In this document: piece by piece, positions 1 to 6,992 of the stretch
Numbering within the stretch: the stretch's first letter is position 1
How the letters are laid out: every line of letters starts with the position of its first letter
Origin: a bacterium UBA3756
GTDB taxonomy: Bacteria > Bacteroidota > Bacteroidia > Bacteroidales > Bacteroidaceae
Direction of reading: 5' to 3'
Length of the DNA stretch: 10,316 nt
Assembly: GCA_002371695.1 (NCBI GenBank)
Contig: DFGG01000150.1
Location: 5,909-16,224 of the forward strand
Made by a program: the position numbers and the translations under genes
The notes under the pieces: generated by a model
What the model was told of the DNA's origin: nothing
Database searches by the model: none
Seen by the model: only the letters and a program-made list of their open reading frames with translations

Positions 1-256
1 GATTTTGGGCATTACTGTCCATATTGGTCTGCAAAAATAATGCTTATATTCCTAAAAAACGAATAATTTTATAAAAAAGATACAATTCAACACGATTTTT
101 TAACTTATCCCTTCCTTTGGCTTGATTTATATCAATCCGAAAGTTTAAAATATGTTTCAGTGACACTTTGTTATTTCCGCCCCCCTTTCACCTGCAAAAC
201 TGACAAAACGGAACTGTCCTGTAAGGTGCCATCACTATATATATAAGAAAAATAAC
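1..256. other. AT-rich non-coding stretch, no gene seen
   Basis: No plausible gene is visible here on either strand. The sequence is AT-rich, with poly-A and poly-T runs. On the minus strand, 39-32 reads TATTTTTG, which fits the Bacteroidetes -7 box TAnnTTTG. A matching TTTG -33 box about 20 bases upstream is not convincing (TTCG at 63-60), so a promoter firing leftwards out of the window is only a weak possibility. The last 30 bases show weak AT-rich similarity, in inverted orientation, to the end of the recombinase gene near 772-801. This could be a decayed extension of the inverted repeat described at 257-771. Confidence 0.5.
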
Positions 257-345
257 CCGCACATCTCGCACATCTGCTATAACTATCTGAAACACAGATG
301 GGTTCATGGCAGGGTATCTCGCATTTACCTCGCATTTACCTCGCA
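257..345 (+). repeat. Left arm of inverted repeat
   Basis: This is the 89-base left arm, pairing with 683-771. Its inner end (318-345) is a direct repeat of the 11-base unit CTCGCATTTAC, two full copies plus CTCGCA. The unit length is close to one helical turn, so a protein bound to each copy would sit on the same DNA face. That would suit a recombinase or regulator binding site, but this is inference. Confidence 0.9.
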
Positions 346-365
346 GCAGCCATCATTTCCGCCCC

Positions 366-430
366 ATTTCAGGCCATTCGGGAGCCTCTTTTCTGCTATT
401 TCAGGCTGTTCGAGGGGCTTCTTCTCTGCT
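366..430 (+). repeat. Tandem repeat of about 33 bases, two copies
   Basis: Copy 1 (366-397) and copy 2 (398-430) both begin ATTTCAGGC and end in CTGCT, with scattered substitutions and one length difference between them. They lie in the centre of the fold-back element. On the minus strand they are open in one frame and encode a repeated short Ala-Glu-Lys-rich peptide. That reading frame has no other sign of being a gene. Confidence 0.7.
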
Positions 431-493
431 TTGGATAGTCTAAAGTCGGTCGTTACAACGTGCTTTTTCGGCGACAGGAGCCTCCGGACGACT

Positions 494-511
494 GAATTCT
501 CTAGAGAATTC
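494..511. repeat. Perfect 18-base palindrome
   Basis: GAATTCTCTAGAGAATTC is a perfect palindrome that can be written as GAATTCTC-TA-GAGAATTC. A second site at 560-575 has the same half-sites around a different 2-base spacer. Two copies of one dyad in a short stretch suggest a dimeric DNA-binding protein site or a crossover core, but no binding protein can be assigned from the sequence. Confidence 0.85.
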
Positions 512-559
512 ACACGGAAGTAGGCTCTAAACTATACCTTTAGTGCCTTTAAACCTCTG

Positions 560-575
560 AATTCTCGAGAGAATT
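560..575. repeat. Second copy of the palindrome, AATTCTC-GA-GAGAATT
   Basis: The 7-base half-sites AATTCTC and GAGAATT flank a GA spacer. They match the half-sites of the palindrome at 494-511, whose spacer is TA. The centres of the two sites are about 65 bases apart, roughly six helical turns. Conservation of the half-sites with a changed spacer fits recognition by a dimeric protein, though this is inference. Confidence 0.8.
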
Positions 576-682
576 TAAGAGCGGGAAACCTCTATAGCCT
601 CCTTTGAGACCTGCCCCCGATGGTGTTTAGGCTATCCAAAACCCTCTCGAAGCCCCCATTTTCACCCCAAAAACGTGTCTGT

Positions 683-771
683 TGCGAGGTAAATGCGAGG
701 TAAATGCGAGATACCTTGCCCTGAACCCGTCTGTGTGTCAGACAGTTATAGCAGATGTGTGAGATGTGCGG
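683..771 (-). repeat. Right arm of inverted repeat
   Basis: This is the 89-base partner of 257-345, with the same 11-base repeat array in inverted orientation at its inner end (683-710). Its outer edge lies 11 bases from the recombinase stop codon, so a transcript running through that gene would copy both arms and could fold into a very long stem. Confidence 0.9.
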
Positions 772-782
772 ATTGTTTTTGT

Positions 783-1769
783 TTATATATGGTGTGACAA
801 CCGTTCCAAAATGCCATGATTGGCATCCTCCAGTCTGGCATCGTTTATTTGTCGTATGTAAGTCATTGTGGTCTGCGGATTGGCATGCCCCAGTGCTTTT
901 GAGATGACAGGCAAGTCTACGTTGTAGCTATAAGCAAGGCTTGCCCAAGTATGCCTTGGGGTGTAGGATGTCAGATTTGCAGAGATGCCCGCCTTCTTGC
1001 TCAGTGACTTCAGGGCGCGGTTGTATCCTACGAGTTTCTGATGATATTCCTTATAAGCTTTATCAGGGTCGACAGTATTGATGATGGGGAACACATAGTC
1101 ATTATGATCCGTCTGATATCGCCTGATGATTTCTGTCATGCATGGTTCTAAGCGCACGGAAATCCGTTGACCCGTCTTGTGCCTTAGGTACACCAACCGC
1201 TCGTTGTTTATTTGAGACTTACGCAGGAAAGCCATATCCACGAAAGGCATTCCCAGGGCGTAGAAGCTGAATAGGAACATGTCGCGTGCCTGGCATATCG
1301 TCGAACCAGGCTTCAGGCTTATGGATTTCAATCTGATAATGTCGGATGCCCCAACTGCACGTTTTTCTGTCTTTGCCTTCCCTGTATAGACTGAGTCGAA
1401 AGCTTCGATGCCTACTTTGCCTTTCATTTTCCGCAATAGTGAACGAAGTGAGCGCATATAGCATGAGATAGTGTTCAAGCAGACCTCCCGTTGCAGCAGC
1501 CATTTCTCAAAACCTTTGAAAGTCTGCCTGTCAAGTTGATTGACAGCGATGTCCACGCCAAGGTACTCCTTCAGTGAGCGAAGGGCCGTCAGGTAATTTT
1601 TGATTGTCGAGGGACTTAACGTAGGGCGCAGTTTTTCTGCGATTCCCTTGGCCGTTGCGAGGAACCCTTTTTCGTTCATAGTAGAGTCTGTTTGTTGCTT
1701 TGATGATTGCATTTCTTTCTCCACACGGCTGATGTGAAGATGGAATTCGAATTTGATAGTAATTCCCAT
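783..1769 (-). CDS. Tyrosine recombinase (phage-integrase family)
   Basis: This 328-residue protein should cut and rejoin DNA at specific sites. An N-terminal SAM-like DNA-binding domain (about residues 35-125) is followed by a catalytic domain (about 138-315). Visible active-site positions are Lys198 in HKTGQ, Arg272-His273 in YTPRHTW, His295 in ALGHA and the nucleophile Tyr304 in TMTYIRQ. His of the usual HxxR box is Tyr269, a change I recall as common in Bacteroidetes members. More unusual, the conserved RGM-FVDMA box reads LGMPFVDMA, so Leu172 sits where this group normally has Arg. IntDOT is also known to lack the classical first Arg, so the enzyme may still work. The first 20-30 residues look atypical, and Met20 or Met31 could be the true start. 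It diverges from susC and is visibly less GC-rich than susC/susD, which suggests separate acquisition. Site-specific invertase or element integrase are both possible. Confidence 0.93.
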   Translation of the reverse strand: MGITIKFEFHLHISRVEKEMQSSKQQTDSTMNEKGFLATAKGIAEKLRPTLSPSTIKNYLTALRSLKEYLGVDIAVNQLDRQTFKGFEKWLLQREVCLNTISCYMRSLRSLLRKMKGKVGIEAFDSVYTGKAKTEKRAVGASDIIRLKSISLKPGSTICQARDMFLFSFYALGMPFVDMAFLRKSQINNERLVYLRHKTGQRISVRLEPCMTEIIRRYQTDHNDYVFPIINTVDPDKAYKEYHQKLVGYNRALKSLSKKAGISANLTSYTPRHTWASLAYSYNVDLPVISKALGHANPQTTMTYIRQINDARLEDANHGILERLSHHI

Positions 1770-1953
1770 GGCGTTGCTCTTTTTCTAAATTAATTAATGT
1801 ATTACACATTAAATGACGTTATTAAGGTGATTGTTATTGTAAGGCCCTAAACTGGGCAATCGACATACCTCCCCGCGAGAGGTGTTTATATTATAATAAT
1901 GTACGTGAACAGATATTTAACACTATTTAATATTAACTAAAGAGAGAGATTTT
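1770..1953. promoter_or_regulatory. Divergent intergenic region between recombinase and susC
   Basis: This region should hold the promoters for the recombinase (leftwards) and the susC operon (rightwards). I could not find a clear TTTG/TAnnTTTG promoter on either strand, so the susC promoter may be weak or depend on an activator or alternative sigma factor. A 7+7 inverted repeat, TTAATGT-ATTAC-ACATTAA, lies at 1794-1812, 25 bases outside the recombinase start, and could be an operator. A short GC hairpin (CCTC/GAGG, 1868-1882) lies further in. Before susC, the purine-rich AGAGAGAG at about 1941-1948 is at most a weak ribosome binding site. Confidence 0.5.
1794..1812. promoter_or_regulatory. 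Candidate operator dyad
   Basis: TTAATGT and ACATTAA form a perfect 7-base dyad around a 5-base spacer in the divergent control region, close to the recombinase start codon. A dimeric repressor here could control the recombinase gene. AT-rich DNA gives such dyads by chance fairly often, so the support is limited. Confidence 0.35.
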
Positions 1954-4900
1954 ATGAAAGAAAGACTAACGATGTTTATGGTCAGCCTCCTCCTTTGCGT
2001 AGGAAGTGCGCTGGCACAGACAAAGGTTTCTGGTACGGTGCTCTCACAGGAAGACGGTCAGCCCATCATTGGCGCTGCCGTCAAGGTGGTAGGTACGAGT
2101 ACCGGTATGTTGACTGACGTGAACGGACGGTTCAACATTGCCCTCCCCGCAGGTAAGAACCAGCTTGAGATTACCTATCTGGGCTTTGAGGGCCAGACGG
2201 TGACCGCCAAGAACGGTATGCGCGTATTCCTGAAGAGCGATGCCAAGATGGTCGACGAGGTGGTGGTCGTCGCCTTCGGTCAGCAGAAGAAGTCGGCCTT
2301 CACCGGTTCTGCCACGATGGTGGGCTCGGAGAAGCTCGACCAGCACGTGACGACCAACGTGGCCAACGCCCTGGTGGGTTCGGTGCCCGGACTTCAGATC
2401 CGTGGTGGCTCCGGAGCCCCTGGTAGCGGTGCCGGTAACATCAACATCCGTGGTATTGCCTCTATGTATGCCAATACCGAGCCACTGGTCATCGTCGACG
2501 GCGCTCCTTACGCTGCCTCGCTGAGCAACATCTCGCAGGAGGACATCGAGTCGGTGAGCGTGCTGAAGGATGCCGCCTCGGCTGCCCTGTACGGTGCCCG
2601 TGGTGCCGCCGGCGTGATCCTGATCACCACCAAGAAGGGTAGCAAGCAGGCCCCGCGCATCAACGTGAACCTGCGCTGGGGTGCCAACAGCCGTGCCGTG
2701 CAGGAGTACGACAAGGTGACCGACCCCGGCCAGTACTACGAGATGGCCTACGCCCAGATGTACAACTACTACCACAATGCCCTGGGCCAGGACGCCGCTA
2801 CGGCTAATGCCAATGCCAACACGGGTATGATCGCCGCACTGGGCTACCAGGTGTTCACCGTGCCCGACGGCCAGCAGCTCGTGGGCATGGACGGCAAGCT
2901 GAATCCTGCCGCCACGCTGGGCTACCGTCAGGAAGGCCCCAACGGCGAGACCTACTACTATCAGCCCGACGACTGGACCGACGCTGCCTATAAGAGGGGC
3001 TTCCGCCAGGAGTACGAGGTGAACGCCAGCGGCGGTACGGAGAAGAGCGACTACTACATCTCGGCTGCCTATCTGAACGAGGACGGTATCATCGACAACT
3101 CCAGCTTCGACCGTTTCACTGCCCGCCTGAAGGCCAACTACGACCTGACCAAGTGGCTGCGCGTAGGTGCCAACATCGGCTACACCCACAGCAAGACCAT
3201 CAGTAACCCGAACAACGACGAGTATCAGCTCGGCTCTACCAACCTGAGCTACTACACCACTCGTATCGCCCCGATCTATCCTATCTACGTGCGCGTGATC
3301 GACCCCGCTACGGGTCTGCCCGTCATCCGTACCGATGCCAACGGCAATCCACAGTTCGACTACGGACGTCCCGGCACTGACTATCCCAATCCCCGTGCAT
3401 TCCTGCAGACCGGTAACCCCCTGGGCAGCAACCTCTACAACGACGTGAACAGCAAGGGCAACCAGCTGAACGCCACGGGCAACGTCGATGTGAAGTTCAC
3501 CGACTGGCTGCGCTTCAACGCCACGAGCAACATCACCTGGGGCCACACCAACTACTCCGACTACGAGAGCCAGCTCTACGGCCCGAAGGTGGGCGTGAAC
3601 GGTGAGATCGGCAAGAGCCAGACGGACACCTATCGCCAGAACCACGTACAGACGCTGAACTTCAACAAGGCCTTCGGCCTGCACAGCCTCTCGGCCGTGC
3701 TCGGACATGAGTGGTACGACACGAAGACCACCTATCTGTCTGCTACCGGTCAGGGCCTGTTCACTCCCGACATCAAGGAAATCGACGCCGCCGCCAACTT
3801 CCAGTACAAGTCGAGTTCCTATACCTCTGAGTACAACGTGGAGGGCTGGTTCGGCCGCGTGCTCTATAACTTCGACGAGAAGTACTTCGCCGACGCTTCC
3901 TACCGTCGCGACGCTTCGAGCCGCTTCGCCAAGGACAACCGCTGGGGTTCGTTCTGGAGCTTCGGTGCTGCCTGGATGATCTCGAAGGAGCGCTTCATGG
4001 AGACCACCAAGGGCTGGCTCGACCAGCTGAAGCTGAAGGTGTCGCTCGGACAGGTGGGTAACGACGGTATCGGCAATTGGGCCTATACCGACCTGTACTC
4101 GCTGTCGCCCTCGTCGCCTACACAGATGACTCCCTCGTTCTATCGCTTCGGTAACAAGGACATCACCTGGGAGACCACCACTTCGCTCAACATCGGTCTC
4201 GACTTCGGTCTGTTCAAGAACCGCCTGACCGGTACCATCGAGTTCTATAACAAGAAGACCACCGACCTGCTCTTCTGGCTGTCAGTGCCTGAGTCTACAG
4301 GTGCCCGCGGCTACTACGGCAACATCGGCGACAAGCGCAGCACGGGTGTCGAGCTGACCCTGAATGCCGACATCATCCGCTCGAAGAATATCACATGGAG
4401 CGTGAACTTCAACATCTCGCACAACAAGGAGAAGATCCTCAAGCTGCCTGAGTCGAAGATCAAGGTGAACGGCGGTTTCGCCGAAACCTGGATTCCCGTC
4501 AGCTCGGGTGCCACCAACGGTGCCGTGCAGATGTGGTACGAGGAGGGCGGCTCGCTCTATTGCCCCTTCATGTACAGCTATGCCGGCGTGAACGACAAGG
4601 GTGAGGCCCTCTACTGGTACGACGAGGACCTCTCGCCCCTGGGTGGCAAGGTGACTGCCAACAACACCTCGAAGGCCGGCCAGAAGAAGAGCGGCACTAC
4701 CACCCAGATCGGTGAGGCCACCCGCTATGCCGGCGAGTCGATGCTGCCGAAGGCCTACGGTGGATTCGGAACGACCCTCGTGCTCTACGGCTTCGACGTG
4801 AACGTGAACTTCGACTACCAGATTGGTGGTAAGATTTACGACCGCCAGTACGCCAACTTCATGAGCAACTGGGTGGACAACGGCGATGCCGGCTCGGCCT

Positions 4901-5241
4901 TCCACAAGGACCTGCTGAAGTCGTGGACGCCCAACAACACGCAGAGCGACATCCCCCGCTTCCAGTTCGGCGACCAGTACACCGTGGCCACCTGCGACCG
5001 CTTCCTGGCCAGCGCTGCCTACCTGAACTTCCAGTCGTTCTCCGTGGGCTACACCCTGCCGAAGAGCCTGCTCAAGGGCATCGGCGTGGAGAAGCTGCGC
5101 GTCTACGCCACGGGTGAGAACCTCGGCTTCTGGAGTGCCCGCAAGGGTCTCGACCCCCGCTACGACTACGGTTCCACCGAGTCGCTCGCTTCTTACTCAC
5201 TGATGCGTACTATCATGGGTGGTATCCAGGTGTCATTCTAA
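1954..5241 (+). CDS. susC: SusC/RagA-family TonB-dependent outer-membrane transporter
   Basis: This 1095-residue outer-membrane transporter imports oligomers bound by its SusD partner, driven by TonB. A signal peptide (1-22, ending ALAQ) is followed by a carboxypeptidase-regulatory-like domain (about 24-95), a likely TonB box around DEVVVVAFG (101-109) and a plug domain (about 115-230). The plug ends in the SusC signature DAASAALYGARGAAG (206-220). The rest is a large beta barrel ending in a C-terminal Phe (IQVSF), as expected for outer-membrane insertion. Length is normal for SusC. Two stop codons stand in tandem (5239-5244), and susD starts 36 bases later, so the two are cotranscribed. Codon use is strongly GC-ending, unlike the recombinase gene. 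The susC symbol denotes the family; the substrate is unknown. Confidence 0.97.
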   Translation: MKERLTMFMVSLLLCVGSALAQTKVSGTVLSQEDGQPIIGAAVKVVGTSTGMLTDVNGRFNIALPAGKNQLEITYLGFEGQTVTAKNGMRVFLKSDAKMVDEVVVVAFGQQKKSAFTGSATMVGSEKLDQHVTTNVANALVGSVPGLQIRGGSGAPGSGAGNINIRGIASMYANTEPLVIVDGAPYAASLSNISQEDIESVSVLKDAASAALYGARGAAGVILITTKKGSKQAPRINVNLRWGANSRAVQEYDKVTDPGQYYEMAYAQMYNYYHNALGQDAATANANANTGMIAALGYQVFTVPDGQQLVGMDGKLNPAATLGYRQEGPNGETYYYQPDDWTDAAYKRGFRQEYEVNASGGTEKSDYYISAAYLNEDGIIDNSSFDRFTARLKANYDLTKWLRVGANIGYTHSKTISNPNNDEYQLGSTNLSYYTTRIAPIYPIYVRVIDPATGLPVIRTDANGNPQFDYGRPGTDYPNPRAFLQTGNPLGSNLYNDVNSKGNQLNATGNVDVKFTDWLRFNATSNITWGHTNYSDYESQLYGPKVGVNGEIGKSQTDTYRQNHVQTLNFNKAFGLHSLSAVLGHEWYDTKTTYLSATGQGLFTPDIKEIDAAANFQYKSSSYTSEYNVEGWFGRVLYNFDEKYFADASYRRDASSRFAKDNRWGSFWSFGAAWMISKERFMETTKGWLDQLKLKVSLGQVGNDGIGNWAYTDLYSLSPSSPTQMTPSFYRFGNKDITWETTTSLNIGLDFGLFKNRLTGTIEFYNKKTTDLLFWLSVPESTGARGYYGNIGDKRSTGVELTLNADIIRSKNITWSVNFNISHNKEKILKLPESKIKVNGGFAETWIPVSSGATNGAVQMWYEEGGSLYCPFMYSYAGVNDKGEALYWYDEDLSPLGGKVTANNTSKAGQKKSGTTTQIGEATRYAGESMLPKAYGGFGTTLVLYGFDVNVNFDYQIGGKIYDRQYANFMSNWVDNGDAGSAFHKDLLKSWTPNNTQSDIPRFQFGDQYTVATCDRFLASAAYLNFQSFSVGYTLPKSLLKGIGVEKLRVYATGENLGFWSARKGLDPRYDYGSTESLASYSLMRTIMGGIQVSF

Positions 5242-5277
5242 TAAGGTTAATCAGAAACATTAAGGAGAATAAAGAAT

Positions 5278-6954
5278 ATGAAAAAATCAATAGTATATAT
5301 GGCAGCCCTGGCTCTGACCACCGTCACGACCCTGAACAGCTGCATCAAAGAGATTGACCCGCAGTCGAGCACGGTCACCAGGGATCAGGCCGCTGCCGCT
5401 CCCGGGGCCTTCGAGAATTTCGTTGCCTCCATCACCAGCTCGCTCAATGGCGACTTCACCTATGGCGGCAGTTCACACTATCCCTGGGACTTCGGCTATC
5501 CCTCGTTCTTCCTGCAGCGCGACGTGATGGGTAACGACATCGCCGCTGAGACCAGCGGCTCGGAGTGGTACACCACCTGGTACACATCAGGTACAGGCCT
5601 CGGCCCGACCTATGCTGTCTGCCAGCTGCCCTGGACCTACTACTACGGCTGGATCAAGAACTGTAACACGGTGCTCGACCTGGCCGGTGCCGAACCCGAC
5701 GAGGAGCATGCCACCGGTGCTGGTATCGCCTACGCCATGCGCGCCATGTTCTACATGGACCTGGCCCGTATGTATGCTCCTGAGACCTACGCCAGGAACC
5801 AGAATGCCGAGACGGTGCCCATCGTGCGCGAGACGCTCGGACTGGCAGAGTCTACCGAGAATCCCCGTGCCACCAACAAGGAGATGTTTGAGTTCATCCT
5901 CTCCGACCTGGACAAGGCCGAGACGCTGCTTGCCGGATATAAGCGTGCCGACAAGTTCACGCCCGACCAGAGCGTGGTCTACGGCCTGAAGGCCCGCGCC
6001 TATCTGACTATGGAGGATTGGGCCAACGCCGAGAAGTATGCCAAGCTGGCACAGCAGGGCTACACCGTGATGACCGCAGATCAGTATCTCTCGAAGACCG
6101 AGGGCTTCAACAAGCCCAACGACTCGTGGATGTTCGGACTGACCTACCGATCTACCGACCCCAACATCACCGAGAACGACGCCGACTCCAGCTGGGGTTC
6201 GCAGATGATTGTAGAGGTGAGTGGTTCTGAGTGCGGCTACTCTGCCAACTATGTAGGCCCGAAGCGTATCGACGCCCACCTGTTCAGCACCATTCCCGAG
6301 ACCGACTTCCGCCGTATGTGCTGGATTGACCCGGCTCTCGACGAGATGGAGACCAAGGCCGAGATTTTGGAAGCCCTGGAGCCCTATACCGACGACCCCG
6401 CAGGCGTGTTTGCCACGGGTTACAACGTGTCGGCCCGCGCATCGCTGGGCTGCATCGAGCTGAAGTTCCGTCCGAAGGATGGCGAGCACCTCAACCAGTA
6501 CACCGCCTTCACCGTGGCAGTGCCCCTGATGCGTGTCGAGGAGATGAAGCTCATCGAGGCCGAGGCTGCCGGTATGCAGGACGAGGCACGCGGCATCCAG
6601 CTGCTCACCGAGTTTGCCAAGACCCGCGACGAGAACTACGAGTACGGCACTCACAACGAGGCCTACTACAACACCTCTACCGGCAGGTTCCGCAACGAGG
6701 TGTGGTGGCAGCGCCGCGTAGAGCTGTGGGGCGAGGGCTTCGCAACGTTCGACGTGAAGCGCCTCGAGAAGGGCATCATCCGCAGCTACGAGGGTACGAA
6801 CCACCTGGATGGCTACCAGTGGAACCAGCAGAGCGTTCCACAGTGGATGAACCTGTGTATCGTTCAGTCGGAGACCAACAACAACTCTGCCTGCACGAAC
6901 AATCCTACGCCGGTGGCACCTGTGGGCAACTCTGACCCCTTCACCTGGGAATAA
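5278..6954 (+). CDS. susD: SusD/RagB-family nutrient-binding lipoprotein
   Basis: This 558-residue surface lipoprotein forms the lid of the SusC porin and binds the substrate outside the cell. The N-terminus has a Lys-Lys start, a hydrophobic stretch and Cys22 (LNSC) as lipidation site. Helical TPR-like segments typical of the fold include AGIAYAMRAMFYMDLARMY (148-166) and VVYGLKARAYLTMEDWANA (233-251). Near the C-terminus is the family motif RRVELWGEGFATFDVKRL (479-496). The N-terminal half is rich in Trp and Tyr, a feature that could suit carbohydrate stacking, but no ligand can be named. It lies between susC and a third lipoprotein gene on one strand with gaps of 36-38 bases. A diverged copy of part of its 3' end (84 bases, matching 6703-6786) recurs at 8164-8247. 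Confidence 0.96.
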   Translation: MKKSIVYMAALALTTVTTLNSCIKEIDPQSSTVTRDQAAAAPGAFENFVASITSSLNGDFTYGGSSHYPWDFGYPSFFLQRDVMGNDIAAETSGSEWYTTWYTSGTGLGPTYAVCQLPWTYYYGWIKNCNTVLDLAGAEPDEEHATGAGIAYAMRAMFYMDLARMYAPETYARNQNAETVPIVRETLGLAESTENPRATNKEMFEFILSDLDKAETLLAGYKRADKFTPDQSVVYGLKARAYLTMEDWANAEKYAKLAQQGYTVMTADQYLSKTEGFNKPNDSWMFGLTYRSTDPNITENDADSSWGSQMIVEVSGSECGYSANYVGPKRIDAHLFSTIPETDFRRMCWIDPALDEMETKAEILEALEPYTDDPAGVFATGYNVSARASLGCIELKFRPKDGEHLNQYTAFTVAVPLMRVEEMKLIEAEAAGMQDEARGIQLLTEFAKTRDENYEYGTHNEAYYNTSTGRFRNEVWWQRRVELWGEGFATFDVKRLEKGIIRSYEGTNHLDGYQWNQQSVPQWMNLCIVQSETNNNSACTNNPTPVAPVGNSDPFTWE

Positions 6955-6992
6955 GTTAAAGTGTGTGTAACTATTTAAATTAGTAAAGACGT

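Larger units (their letters stand above)
430..640. repeat. Inner inverted repeat, 15-base arms
   Basis: Bases 430-444 (TTTGGATAGTCTAAA) match the reverse complement of 626-640 (TTTAGGCTATCCAAA) at 14 of 15 positions. The pair is nested within the large inverted repeat, though not perfectly centred. This suggests the whole 515-base unit arose from a longer palindrome whose middle has decayed or gained insertions. Confidence 0.7.
257..771. repeat. 515-base fold-back element with 89-base inverted arms
   Basis: The left arm (257-345) and right arm (683-771) are reverse complements over 89 bases without gaps. I count 6 mismatches, about 93% identity. The 337-base centre (346-682) carries a 33-base tandem repeat, two small palindromes and a further inner inverted repeat (430-444 with 626-640), so the whole unit is roughly symmetrical about position 514. 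It starts 11 bases beyond the stop codon of the tyrosine recombinase gene. Possible readings are an invertible segment served by that recombinase, a small non-autonomous mobile element with long terminal inverted repeats, or a structured 3' tail on the recombinase transcript. No promoter of the Bacteroidetes type was found in the centre on either strand, which weakens the invertible-promoter reading. The structure is read directly; the function is inference. Confidence 0.85.

Noticed and set aside
325..513. 62-residue minus-strand frame within the fold-back element
   Set aside because: It starts inside a palindrome, is built largely from the 33-base tandem repeat and ends within the 11-base repeat array. 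It has no domain and no promoter or ribosome binding site, so it is best explained by the repeats.
346..682. Invertible promoter in the centre of the fold-back element
   Set aside because: Neither strand shows TTTG about 20 bases upstream of TAnnTTTG in this stretch, so a promoter cannot be claimed even though the inverted arms invite that reading.
318..710. CRISPR-like array from the short repeated units
   Set aside because: The 11-base units are directly adjacent without spacers and appear only 2.5 times per arm. No cas gene is nearby.
2044..3708. 554-residue minus-strand open frame opposite susC
   Set aside because: It is a by-product of the GC-rich codon use of susC. The translation is a monotonous Val/Gly/His/Leu-rich sequence without motifs, and susC is a certain gene on the other strand. 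The similar frame opposite susD (5587-6804) is rejected for the same reason.
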